Below are positions 19,544 to 27,886 of a stretch of DNA of 64,000 nucleotides, piece after piece. The notes under the pieces are model-generated. The model saw nothing but the letters and a program-made list of their open reading frames with translations, was not told the origin of the DNA and searched no databases. Origin of the DNA: Allobosea lathyri (GTDB taxonomy: Bacteria > Pseudomonadota > Alphaproteobacteria > Rhizobiales > Beijerinckiaceae); the NCBI RefSeq assembly GCF_900108245.1, contig NZ_FNUY01000001.1:806001-870000 (forward strand). The letters are read 5' to 3'. Within the stretch, counting starts at the first letter, position 1. The number at the start of each line of letters is the position of its first letter. Made by a program: the position numbers and the translations under genes.

Positions 19544-20362
19544 ATGCGTCCAGTCCTCTTCGTTCCGCTCCTTGTCCTGTCGGGAGCCTGCGTCCTTGCG
19601 GGGCCGGCCTCCGCGCAGAACTACGCCTATCCCAGGCCTGCCGATCCTATGACGACCGCCTCGTCGGGGCGCGGCAATTACGGTGGCGGCTTCATCGAGA
19701 TGCTGATGACCGGCCGGGATCCCACGCCGCAGGGCGGCCGGGGCGGGGCGGTTTACAACCGGCCGGGCGGCTACTCCGCTTACGGACAGAGCGCGCGTGC
19801 GCCGGCAGGCTATGAGGCCGATCCCTTCGAGCAGGCGCGGCAGGCGCGCACACCCGGGCGGCGTATGGCGGCGCTGGGCGAGCCGATCGCGGCGGAACGC
19901 CCGATCGAGCGGGTCATCGACCCCCGCTTTCACAAGCAGGAGGTCGCTTATGACGGCCCCTACAAGCCGGGCACCGTCATCATCGACACGCCGCAGCGCT
20001 TCCTCTTCCTGGTCCAGCCGGGCGGGCGGGCGCTGCGCTATGGCATCGGGGTCGGCCGTCCCGGCTTTTCCTGGGCGGGGATGAAGACGGTCAGCCGCAA
20101 GGCCGAATGGCCGACCTGGACGCCGCCGCCCGAAATGCTGAAGCGCCGGCCCGATCTGCCGCGCTTCATGGCCGGTGGCCCGGAAAACCCGATGGGCGCG
20201 CGCGCGATGTATCTCGGCTCCTCACTATACCGCATTCACGGCACCAACGAGCCGCACACCATCGGCCAGGCGGTCTCTTCGGGCTGCATCCGCATGACCA
20301 ATGACGATGTCACCGATCTCTACGAGCGGGTCCGCGTCGGCGCGAAGGTGCTGGTGATCTGA
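19544..20362 (+). CDS. L,D-transpeptidase (YkuD/ErfK type)
   Basis: A 272-residue secreted protein with a signal peptide of about 24 residues ending at SAQN. Residues 25-120 are glycine- and proline-rich linker. The YkuD catalytic domain fills the C-terminal half: IIDTPQRFLFLVQPGG, then YRIHGTNEPHTIG and [13 protein letters not shown], giving the His and the nucleophilic Cys near residue 248. Such enzymes make 3-3 cross-links in peptidoglycan or attach proteins to it. A second paralog is at 22372-23145. Confidence 0.9.
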   Translation: MRPVLFVPLLVLSGACVLAGPASAQNYAYPRPADPMTTASSGRGNYGGGFIEMLMTGRDPTPQGGRGGAVYNRPGGYSAYGQSARAPAGYEADPFEQARQARTPGRRMAALGEPIAAERPIERVIDPRFHKQEVAYDGPYKPGTVIIDTPQRFLFLVQPGGRALRYGIGVGRPGFSWAGMKTVSRKAEWPTWTPPPEMLKRRPDLPRFMAGGPENPMGARAMYLGSSLYRIHGTNEPHTIGQAVSSGCIRMTNDDVTDLYERVRVGAKVLVI

Positions 20363-20371
20363 GGCCCGCGA

Positions 20372-20399
20372 CAGGCGGGAGCGCAATCGCTTCCGCCTG
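20372..20399. terminator. Hairpin between convergent L,D-transpeptidase and mbfA genes
   Basis: CAGGCGGGAGCG (20372-20383) and CGCTTCCGCCTG (20388-20399) form a 12-bp stem with one G-T pair and a four-base loop, filling the 39-bp gap between the two stops. No T run is present, but the position and strength suggest a shared 3' end structure. Confidence 0.55.
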
Positions 20400-20401
20400 C
20401 G

Positions 20402-21358
20402 TCACGAACTGCCGATGAAGATGCCGGTGGCCAGCACGAGCAGGCCGCCTAGCACGATCTGGACGATCGCCGAGGTGAACGGCGTCTCCATGTACCGCCA
20501 GCGAATCCACGCGATCGCGATGAGCTCGATCGCGACGACGATGCCGGCGATCGCTGTCGCCGTCCAGAAATCGGGAATGAGATAGGGCAGGGTGTGGCCG
20601 AGCCCGCCCACCGTGGTGGCGATGCCGCAGGCGGCTCCGCGCACCCAAGGGTGCCCGCGCCCGGTGATGGCGCCATCATCCGACAGCGCTTCCGTCAGGC
20701 CCATGCTGATCCCGGCTCCGATCGAGGCGGCGAGGCCGACGAGAAAGGCGTCCCAGGAGTTCTGTGTCGCGAAAGCGGCGGCGAAGATCGGTGCGAGGGT
20801 CGAGATCGAGCCGTCGATCAACCCGGCGAGGCCCGGCTGTACGATCTGCAGAACGAGAAGCCGACGGCGCGTCTGGCTTTCCTCGGCGGCAGCGTCGGGC
20901 GTCATGATGGTTTCGCCGAGCCGCAGCGCCAGGCTCTCATGGCTCTTCTCGATCTCGGCAAGGTCCGCCAGCAGCCTGCGGGTCTCGACGTCGCGCGCCC
21001 GCTCGGCGGCCCATGCGTAGAAGCGCGACGCTTCCTCTTCCATCAGACCCGCCTGCGCGCGGGCGGTATCGAGCCGCAGACCGTCCATTAACCAGACCGG
21101 GTTGCGCTTGAGGAAGCCCTTCACGTCCTGCCGCGTGATATAGGGCAGCTCCTTGCCGAAGCGGCGTTCGTAGAGCGTGAGCAGGCCGTGGCGATGGCTC
21201 TGCTCCTCCTTCGCCATCTCCTCGAAAACCCCAGCGGAATGGGGGTAGAGCGGCCGAAGCCGATTGGCGAAGGAGAGATAGATCCGCGAATCCTCCTCCT
21301 CATTGGCGATGGCGAGCGCAAGAACCTCGGCCTCGTCCAGCTCATCGATGCGTTTCAT
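20402..21358 (-). CDS. mbfA: Membrane-bound ferritin-like iron exporter MbfA
   Basis: A 318-residue fusion of an N-terminal ferritin-like (erythrin/rubrerythrin) domain and a C-terminal VIT1/CCC1-type membrane domain. The diiron ligands are seen in ANEEEDSRIYLSFA (about 18-31), KEEQSHRHG (about 50-58), MEEEASRFYAWA and EIEKSHESLA. From about residue 170 there are several membrane segments (LAGLIDGSISTLAPIFAAA; GLAASIGAGISMGLTEALS). In Bradyrhizobium and Agrobacterium, MbfA exports iron and protects against iron and peroxide stress, under control of Irr. A perfect palindrome matching the Irr/ICE motif lies just upstream. Confidence 0.93.
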   Translation of the reverse strand: MKRIDELDEAEVLALAIANEEEDSRIYLSFANRLRPLYPHSAGVFEEMAKEEQSHRHGLLTLYERRFGKELPYITRQDVKGFLKRNPVWLMDGLRLDTARAQAGLMEEEASRFYAWAAERARDVETRRLLADLAEIEKSHESLALRLGETIMTPDAAAEESQTRRRLLVLQIVQPGLAGLIDGSISTLAPIFAAAFATQNSWDAFLVGLAASIGAGISMGLTEALSDDGAITGRGHPWVRGAACGIATTVGGLGHTLPYLIPDFWTATAIAGIVVAIELIAIAWIRWRYMETPFTSAIVQIVLGGLLVLATGIFIGSS

Positions 21359-21367
21359 GGTTCACCA

Positions 21368-21390
21368 TAGATTAGAATAATTCTAATCTA
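21368..21390 (-). promoter_or_regulatory. Irr-type iron control element (ICE) at mbfA
   Basis: TAGATTAGAAT, one base, ATTCTAATCTA: a perfect 23-bp palindrome with 11-base arms, ending 10 bp before the mbfA start codon. Its core fits the ICE consensus for the rhizobial iron regulator Irr (TTTRGAAYNRTTCYAAA) except at the outermost bases. Its closeness to the start suggests repression when iron is low. Confidence 0.85.
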
Positions 21391-21427
21391 ATACTGATGT
21401 CGCGCGATGGGAAGGCCGGAATATGAA

Positions 21428-21454
21428 AACGGCCCGCCGGGAGGGCGGGCCGTT
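21428..21454 (-). terminator. Intrinsic terminator of the DUF2076 gene
   Basis: AACGGCCCGCC (21428-21438) and GGCGGGCCGTT (21444-21454) form an 11-bp GC-rich stem; on the - strand it runs into TTTTC. It begins about 30 bp after the DUF2076 stop. Confidence 0.85.
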
Positions 21455-21482
21455 CTTCGTCGTTTGGAATGGTGCTGCGCGA

Positions 21483-22289
21483 TCAGGCCCAGCTATCGTC
21501 GTCGTCTCCGCCGAAGCTGGAGCCGTCGTCATAGCCGTCATCGACCGGCGCCTCATTGGCAGCCTGCTGATAGTTCGCCGCATTGGACGAGCCATCATCA
21601 TAGTTGGTGGTGTCGCTGGCCGCCTGCGTATTGGTGTCGGCGGGCTTTTCCGCCGCGGTGCTGCTCGCTTCCGAGGCCTTCGCCTCGCCGGGCTTGTTGC
21701 CGCCGCCGAAGGCGTTGGTCAGCACATTGCCCAGCATCATGCCGCCGGCAACGCCGGCAGCTGTGGTGAGCGCGGTCGCCATGAAGCCGCCGCCGCCACG
21801 GGCCGGAGGCTGCTGAGCCGCCTGATTGGACCAGGGGCCGGGCTGCTGTGCTGCCGGGCCGGGCTGTCCGGGGGCAGGTTGCATGCCCGGTGCCGCCTGC
21901 ATCGTTCCCGGTTGCTGTCCGCTCCAGGCGCTCGAAGGGGCCTGACCGGCGCGTTGCGGGAAGGACGGCACGGAGCGGGGACGCTCCGGCTGGGCGCCGC
22001 CACCGAAGATGCCGGAGAGGAAACCGCCGGACTGGGCGGGAGCCTCGGGCGGACGGGTCTGGAGGTCGCGAACCTGCGCCTGCAGATCCTCGACCTGCGC
22101 CTGCAGGTTGGTCAGCGCCTGCTCCTGCACATAGACGGCCTGTGCCATGGCATAAGGCGCGTAGGGCTGTGCCCGCAGGCGCTCGGCGATGAAGTTTTCA
22201 GCCTCGGGGTCGCGGGGCTGGTTGGCCGCCTGCGTCAGGCGGTCGAAAATCCCGGCGATCACGTCGCGTTCTTGCGGCGTCATCGTCAT
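21483..22289 (-). CDS. DUF2076 family protein
   Basis: A 268-residue protein whose first 80 residues match the DUF2076 pattern: TPQERDVIAGIFDRL, FIAERLRAQPYAPYAMAQ, then a heptad-like coiled coil (LTNLQAQVEDLQAQVRDLQ). A long proline/glutamine/glycine-rich linker follows, then a glycine-rich hydrophobic hairpin (TAAGVAGGMMLGNVL, about 175-195) that may insert in a membrane, and a very acidic tail ending GGDDDDSWA. Some relatives are linked to periplasmic ligand binding, but no activity is proven. Its own terminator follows. Confidence 0.82.
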   Translation of the reverse strand: MTMTPQERDVIAGIFDRLTQAANQPRDPEAENFIAERLRAQPYAPYAMAQAVYVQEQALTNLQAQVEDLQAQVRDLQTRPPEAPAQSGGFLSGIFGGGAQPERPRSVPSFPQRAGQAPSSAWSGQQPGTMQAAPGMQPAPGQPGPAAQQPGPWSNQAAQQPPARGGGGFMATALTTAAGVAGGMMLGNVLTNAFGGGNKPGEAKASEASSTAAEKPADTNTQAASDTTNYDDGSSNAANYQQAANEAPVDDGYDDGSSFGGDDDDSWA

Positions 22290-22371
22290 CTCCTCTCATT
22301 GCGGGCGGCGCGGTTGCGCCGCCGCTCAAGAGGTGGTGCCTGCCTGTGACGGTATCAAGGCGGTCCGAAAA

Positions 22372-23145
22372 CTACAGAACGCCGTCGTCGGAAGGGTCGG
22401 AGGTGAATTCGTCGAAGGTCTCGCCCGGCTGGGGCTTCAGCAACGGCCCGCGGTTGAGCACCACAACGGAGGTGCCGGTCGGGACGCGGCTGTGCAGGTC
22501 GATGATGTCCTGGTTGAACATGCGGATGCAGCCGCTCGACACCGACTTGCCGATCGACCACGGCTCCGAGGTGCCATGGATGCGATAGAGCGTGTCGCGG
22601 TCGCCCTGGTAGAGATAGAGCGCGCGGGCGCCGAGCGGGTTGTCGAGGCCGGCCTGCATGCCGCCGGCCCAGGGGCCGTTCTTCTCGGGATCGCGCGCGA
22701 CCATGGCCGCTGTTGGGGTCCAGCGCGGCCAGGCTGCCTTGCGGCCGACCGTGGCGCGACCGCGCCAGGACATGCCCTGCTTGCCGACGCCGATGCCGTA
22801 GCGGATGGCGCGGCCGTTCTCGCGAACGAGGTAGAGATAGCGGTTGTCGGTGTCGACGACGATCGTGCCGGGCTGCTCACGCGTCTGATAGGCGACGTCC
22901 TTGCGCAGGAAGCGCGGGTCGACCTCCGAGAGATCGGTTTCGGGAAGCGGAAACTTCTCGTCCGGCCGCTCGCCATACATCTCCAGATATTCCGGGCTGA
23001 TGGCCGGAGCGCGGGAAACCTCGAAAGGCTGCGGCCGCGAACTGACGCATGCCGCGAGGAATAGCGGCAGCATCGCGACCGCGAGGCGTCGCGAAGGCAA
23101 GGGAGCGTGTGAAGGGGGAAGGCGGTCGGAGGCGTCGGCGGACAT
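22372..23145 (-). CDS. L,D-transpeptidase, lipoprotein form
   Basis: A 257-residue YkuD-domain protein. The N-terminus has a positively charged stretch, then [11 protein letters not shown], a lipobox with Cys near residue 33, so the enzyme is predicted to be membrane-anchored in the periplasm. The catalytic region is seen as [13 protein letters not shown] and [13 protein letters not shown] near residues 195-225. The preceding [21 protein letters not shown] is closely similar to the paralog at 19544-20362. The start may be a few codons later, since the first 20 residues before the signal core are polar. Confidence 0.88.
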   Translation of the reverse strand: MSADASDRLPPSHAPLPSRRLAVAMLPLFLAACVSSRPQPFEVSRAPAISPEYLEMYGERPDEKFPLPETDLSEVDPRFLRKDVAYQTREQPGTIVVDTDNRYLYLVRENGRAIRYGIGVGKQGMSWRGRATVGRKAAWPRWTPTAAMVARDPEKNGPWAGGMQAGLDNPLGARALYLYQGDRDTLYRIHGTSEPWSIGKSVSSGCIRMFNQDIIDLHSRVPTGTSVVVLNRGPLLKPQPGETFDEFTSDPSDDGVL

Positions 23146-23328
23146 GAAGTTTGGCTCTGCTTATTGGTCTTGCGAAGGGCGAACACTAACGGTGAAAAAG
23201 CGCTTCTGTTCCATCAGCGGCGCCGTATGACCCTGTTCAAGGCGGTGGAGATGGCCGTGGGGTGGGCGTAATATGGCGAAAATGTGGCCGGCAACAGCTG
23301 TTGCGAAACGGCCACAGCACCAAATGGC

Positions 23329-24723
23329 TCAGCCCAGCGCAACCAGACCGAGCCGCTCGCGCGCCCACCAGCGCCGCAGCATCAGCACGGCGACGATCGC
23401 AAGCCCCACCGCAAGGCCGATCCAGATGCCGATGCCGGCCAGCGGGGTCCAGAACCCGAGCAGCATCGAGAGCGGCAGGCCGATCCCCCAATAACCGACA
23501 CCGGCATAGATCATCGGCAGGCGGGTATCGCCCAGGCCCCTGAGAATGCTGGCGCCGACGACCTGCGCGCCATCGGCGATCTGGAAGATCGCCGCATAGA
23601 ACAGGAAGGTTATCGCGAGTTCGGTGACGACGCGCGATCCCGGCTTGGTCGCATCAAGGAAGGGGCCGACAAGAACCTGCGGCGCCAGCAACATGACGAG
23701 CGCCGTCGCGGTCATGAAGCCGATGGCGAGCACGACTGCCGTCGTTCCCGCGCGCCTGACACCCTCCTTGTCGCCCGCCCCGAAGGCGCGCCCGACGCGG
23801 ACCGTTCCGGCCTGGCCGATACCCAGCGGCACCATGAAGGTCAGCGACGCGATCTGGATGGCGATCGCATGCGCGGCAAGCGATGTCGGGCCCAGCAGGC
23901 CCATCAGGAAAGCGGCGCCGTTGAAGATCACGACTTCGAAGGCGAGCGTCGCGCCGATCGGCAGGCCGAGATGCCAGAAGGCCCGGTAGCGCTGCCAATC
24001 GGGAACCCAGAAACGGCCAAGCAAGCGATAGCGCCGGAAGCGCCGGTCGACCGACACGGCTATGACGAGCCCGAGGAACATCAGCGTCGAGGACAGGGCG
24101 GTCGCCAGGCCCGAGCCGGGCAGGCCGAGCGCAGGAAAGCCGAGCCGGCCGAACATCAGGCACCAGTTCGCCAGCACGTTGAAGCCGACCGCGAACAGCA
24201 CGACGGCGAAGGCCCAGAACGGGCGCTGCAACGCCGTCACGAACCCGCGCAGTGAGAGATAGAGGAAGAACGGCAGCAGGCTCCATTGCAGCGTGTGGAC
24301 ATAGGAGGCGGCCGCCTTCGATAGCCCTGCGTCCTGGCCCATCGCCCGCAGGATCGGTTCGGCCTGCCAGAGGAACAGCCACATCGGGCCGACCAGCGTC
24401 GCCGCGGCCCAGAAACCCTGCCGCACCGTCCGGCGCAGATCCCTCACCGCATGGCGGTTGCGCCCGAGCTCGATCGCGATCATCGGCGAAACCGCACTCA
24501 TCACACCGATGCCGAAGATCAGCACGGCCATGTAGAGATTGGAGCCGAGCGCACCGGCCGCGAGCTGATCGGGCCCGAGATGGCCCATCATCACGACATC
24601 GGTCGCCGTCATCGCCGTCTGCGCGACATTGGTCAGGACCATCGGCCAGCTCAGCGCGAGCATCGCCTTCGCCTCGGCAAGCCAAGGGTTCGTCGTCGCG
24701 GCGCGGATGGCGAGATCGGACAT
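23329..24723 (-). CDS. MATE-family efflux transporter
   Basis: A 464-residue membrane protein with about 12 hydrophobic segments in two MatE repeats. The opening AMLALSWPMVLTNVAQTAMTATDVVMMGHLG is the standard MATE first helix with a conserved aspartate, and VPLGIGQAGTVRVGRAFGAGD opens the second half. MATE pumps expel cationic drugs and metabolites using a proton or sodium gradient. It stands alone, divergent from the hydrolase gene at 24885. Confidence 0.92.
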   Translation of the reverse strand: MSDLAIRAATTNPWLAEAKAMLALSWPMVLTNVAQTAMTATDVVMMGHLGPDQLAAGALGSNLYMAVLIFGIGVMSAVSPMIAIELGRNRHAVRDLRRTVRQGFWAAATLVGPMWLFLWQAEPILRAMGQDAGLSKAAASYVHTLQWSLLPFFLYLSLRGFVTALQRPFWAFAVVLFAVGFNVLANWCLMFGRLGFPALGLPGSGLATALSSTLMFLGLVIAVSVDRRFRRYRLLGRFWVPDWQRYRAFWHLGLPIGATLAFEVVIFNGAAFLMGLLGPTSLAAHAIAIQIASLTFMVPLGIGQAGTVRVGRAFGAGDKEGVRRAGTTAVVLAIGFMTATALVMLLAPQVLVGPFLDATKPGSRVVTELAITFLFYAAIFQIADGAQVVGASILRGLGDTRLPMIYAGVGYWGIGLPLSMLLGFWTPLAGIGIWIGLAVGLAIVAVLMLRRWWARERLGLVALG

Positions 24724-24884
24724 GGGGCGTCGCTTCTAGCGTTCCTTGCCCGCACAGGACAGCGACGAATGCGCCGGCCCGATGCGCGTGGGCGGGTCGA
24801 CAAGCGCCAGCCCGGCCTGCATCTTGCCTGGGTGCCCACTTTTGATGCGCCTTGCCTTGCTGGCCTTGATGGAGACGAAAGCGA

Positions 24885-26114
24885 ATGAGCAGCAATCTGC
24901 GGATCGACGGCGCGAGGCTGGTGTCGCGGCTGGCGGAGCTTTCGAAGATCGGCGCGACGCCTGAAGGCGGCTGCCGGCGCCTCGCCTTATCGGATGAGGA
25001 CAAGCAGGGGCGCGATTGGCTGGTCGGGCAGATGCAGGCGCTCGGACTCGCCGTGAAGATCGACGCAATCGGCAACATCGTCGGCATCTTGAAGGGGCAG
25101 GAGGAGGGGCCCGCCGTCATCCTGGGTTCGCATATCGACACGGTCGGCACCGGCGGGCGCTTCGACGGCGCGCTTGGCGTCATCGCGGGTGTCGAGGTGC
25201 TGGCCGCATTGCGCGATGCCGGGCTGACGCCCAGGCGCGACATGGCCGTGATCGCCTTCACCAACGAGGAGGGCGCGCGCTTCCACCCGGATATGCTCGG
25301 CTCCTATGTCTGGGCCGGCGGCATGAGCGTCGAGGCCGCCCATGCAGAGAAGGATTCCGATGGTGTGGTGCTCGGTTCCGAGCTCAGGCGCATCGGCTAT
25401 GAAGGCGCCGAGCAGCCGGGCTTCCTGAAAGCCCATGCCTATCTCGAAATGCATATCGAGCAGGGACCGGTTCTGGAGAGCGAAGGCGGCGGCCTGGGTG
25501 CGGTCACCGGAATTCAGGGCATCTGCTGGCTGGAGCTGACCCTGAAGGGCAGGCCCAGCCATGCCGGCACCACGCCGATGGTCTATCGCAAGGACCCGGG
25601 GCTGGCCGCCGCGCGCATCAACATCTTCGCCAACGAACTGACCAAGACGATACCCGGTCAGCTCGCCAATTGCGGCGTCATCCGTGTCCAGCCGGGTAAC
25701 GTCAATGTCGTGCCCGAGACGGTGGTGATGACGCTCGATCTGCGCAATCCGCTCGATGCGCCGCTGGCGCAGGCGGAGGCGGCGGTGCGCAAGTTTTGCG
25801 CGGAACTGTCCGAGCGCGACGATATCGCGATCAGCTTCCGCGACCTCGCCCGCTTCCCCGCCACGCCCTTCACCGAAGAGCTGATCGCCGGCGTCGAGCA
25901 GAGCGCGACCGAACTCGGCCTGCCGATCCGCCGGATGATCTCGGGTGCCGGGCATGACGCGCAGATGATGTCGCGGCTGTGCCCGACGGCGATGGTCTTC
26001 ATCCCGTCCATCGGCGGGCTCTCGCACAACCCGGCGGAGTTCAGCACCGACGAGGACATGGTCGCCGGAGCCAATGTGCTCCTCAGCGCGGCGTGGCGCG
26101 TGGCGAACGCGTGA
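24885..26114 (+). CDS. M20-family Zn-dependent hydrolase (N-carbamoyl-L-amino-acid hydrolase / allantoate amidohydrolase type)
   Basis: A 409-residue enzyme of the HyuC/AllC group of M20 peptidases. The metal site is visible: GSHIDTVGTGGRFDGALGV near residues 81-99, TNEEGARFHPDMLGS near 125-139, EMHIEQGPVLE near 191-201 and SGAGHDAQMMS near 350. The middle stretch GRPSHAGTTPM belongs to the dimerisation domain of this group. It hydrolyses N-carbamoyl amino acids, ureidoglycolate-type compounds or allantoate; the sequence does not separate these. The later N-carbamoyl-D-amino-acid hydrolase favours a carbamoyl-amino-acid role. It opens the + strand catabolic cluster. Confidence 0.87.
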   Translation: MSSNLRIDGARLVSRLAELSKIGATPEGGCRRLALSDEDKQGRDWLVGQMQALGLAVKIDAIGNIVGILKGQEEGPAVILGSHIDTVGTGGRFDGALGVIAGVEVLAALRDAGLTPRRDMAVIAFTNEEGARFHPDMLGSYVWAGGMSVEAAHAEKDSDGVVLGSELRRIGYEGAEQPGFLKAHAYLEMHIEQGPVLESEGGGLGAVTGIQGICWLELTLKGRPSHAGTTPMVYRKDPGLAAARINIFANELTKTIPGQLANCGVIRVQPGNVNVVPETVVMTLDLRNPLDAPLAQAEAAVRKFCAELSERDDIAISFRDLARFPATPFTEELIAGVEQSATELGLPIRRMISGAGHDAQMMSRLCPTAMVFIPSIGGLSHNPAEFSTDEDMVAGANVLLSAAWRVANA

Positions 26115-26129
26115 TTGATACGATCTCGT

Positions 26130-26214
26130 CGTCATTGCGAGCGCAAGCGAAGCAATCCAGGAACGGCAGAGCTCTACGTCCCCGTGGATTGCTTCGCTTA
26201 CGCTCGCAATGACG
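26130..26214. repeat. Extragenic palindrome, family B (CGTCATTGCGAG type)
   Basis: Arms CGTCATTGCGAGCG...AAGCGAAGCAATCC and GGATTGCTTCGCTT...CGCTCGCAATGACG pair almost perfectly over about 30 bases, with a loop of about 25. A second copy is at 56388-56468. It separates the M20 hydrolase and amidase genes. Confidence 0.88.
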
Positions 26215-26255
26215 GGATGCGGTTCACACTATCTCTATGATTGGAGCCCAGCCTC

Positions 26256-27668
26256 ATGACGACAATCGCCTCGTTCTCCGCCGTCGAACTCGGCAAGCTC
26301 TACGCCGATCGTGAACTCTCGCCGGTCGAGGTCGCCAAGGATGCGCTCGACCGGATCGAGCGCTTCGAGCCCGATATCAACGCCTTCGTCGTGCGCGACG
26401 CAGAGATCACGCTAAACATGGCGGAAGCCTCGCAGGCGCGCTGGCTCAAGGGCGCGCCGCTTGGCCCGCTCGATGGTGTCCCCGTCACCATCAAGGACAA
26501 TATCGGCGTCGCCGGCTGGCCGATGCGCCGCGGTTCCGCGCTTGCATCCTCCGCGCCCTGGCCCGAGGATTCGCCTGCCACGGCTCGCCTGCGCGAGGCC
26601 GGCACGGTCTTTCTCGGCAAGACGACGATGCCCGAATATGGCTGGAAGGGCGTCGGCGATTCGCCGCTATCGGGCATCACCCGCAATCCCTGGGATATCG
26701 CGACCGGCCCCGGCGGCTCGTCTTCGGGCGCAGCCGCCTGCGCCGCACTCAATCTCGGCTGCATTCATATCGGCACTGACGGCGCCGGCTCCGTGCGCAT
26801 CCCCGCCGCTTTCACCGGCGTGGTCGGCCTCAAGCCGAGCTATGGCCGCGTCCCGGCCTATCCGGTGTCGACCATGGGCTTCCTCGCCCATCTCGGCCCG
26901 CTGACCCGCACCGTCACCGATACTGCGCTGGCCATGAACACGATCGGCCGGCCCGATAATCGCGACATGACCGCGATGATCGACGAACCGCCCGACTATG
27001 TCGCCGCCCTCGCTGGCGGCGTGAAGGGCCTGCGCATGGCCTGGTCGCCTCGCCTCGGCGGCGATGTGACGGTCGATCCGGAAATCGCGGCCCTCACGCG
27101 TGCCGCCGCCATGGCCTTCCGCGATCTCGGTGCGACGGTGGAGGAGGTCGATCCCGGCTTCGACGATCCCATCGAGACCCTGATGACGATCTGGTCATCG
27201 GGCGCTGCCCTCGCTTTGCGCAGCGCAAGCGCGGCGGATCGGGAGCGGATGGATCCAGGTCTCGTCGCGGTAGCGGAGCAGGGCGAGCGCATCCCGGCCT
27301 CTGGATATGTCGATGCCCTGCTCAACCAGCGCAATGCACTTGCCCATCACATGGCGCAATTTCATGCACGCTTCGATCTGCTGCTGACACCGACGCTGCC
27401 GCTGCCGGCCTTTGCTGTCAGCCGCAACACGCCCGGACATGGCGCCTATGGCGAGGACTGGACGCGCTGGACGCCGTTCACCTATCCCTTCAACATCACG
27501 CAGGCCCCCGCGATCTCATTGCCTTGCGGGCTGACGGCTGCCGGTTTGCCGGCGGGATTGCAGCTTGTCGGCGCTTTCGGGCGCGATGCACTGGTTTTAC
27601 GCGCCGCTGCCGCATTTGAAAATTTGCGACCATTCGCGCGGGTCGATGCGCCCGTTAAAACGGTTTAG
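26256..27668 (+). CDS. Amidase (amidase-signature family)
   Basis: A 470-residue amidase with the Ser-cisSer-Lys triad region: the lysine in GVPVTIKDNIG near residue 78, and the serines in GPGGSSSGAAACAA near 151-164. It hydrolyses carboxamides to acid and ammonia. The opening FSAVELGKLYADRELSPVEV resembles members annotated as GatA-like or aryl amidases, but no gatB or gatC is present, so a catabolic enzyme is likely. The ATG at 26256 is preferred, with GGAG upstream. An importer operon follows about 220 bp later. Confidence 0.88.
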   Translation: MTTIASFSAVELGKLYADRELSPVEVAKDALDRIERFEPDINAFVVRDAEITLNMAEASQARWLKGAPLGPLDGVPVTIKDNIGVAGWPMRRGSALASSAPWPEDSPATARLREAGTVFLGKTTMPEYGWKGVGDSPLSGITRNPWDIATGPGGSSSGAAACAALNLGCIHIGTDGAGSVRIPAAFTGVVGLKPSYGRVPAYPVSTMGFLAHLGPLTRTVTDTALAMNTIGRPDNRDMTAMIDEPPDYVAALAGGVKGLRMAWSPRLGGDVTVDPEIAALTRAAAMAFRDLGATVEEVDPGFDDPIETLMTIWSSGAALALRSASAADRERMDPGLVAVAEQGERIPASGYVDALLNQRNALAHHMAQFHARFDLLLTPTLPLPAFAVSRNTPGHGAYGEDWTRWTPFTYPFNITQAPAISLPCGLTAAGLPAGLQLVGAFGRDALVLRAAAAFENLRPFARVDAPVKTV

Positions 27669-27886
27669 CCGATTCAACGCAATTTTCTGCCGTTCGCTAT
27701 CGAAAGCAGGCACGCCCTGTCGAATTTCCCGGGGGTCCCCTGAACAGGTTCCGTCTGGCACGAACCCTGCACCGCCTCCTTTGACCATAGGTGCCGGGCC
27801 AAGCGTGTTGTCATGGACGATTTTTCTGCCCAAACTCGCGCCAAGGTTACCCGACTAGAGGTTGCCGCTTCAGGGGAGAACGAGTG

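Noticed and set aside
26130..26214. Long hairpin considered as an insertion sequence end or CRISPR-like repeat
   Set aside because: No transposase gene, no direct target repeats and no regular spacers; it matches the other extragenic palindromes.
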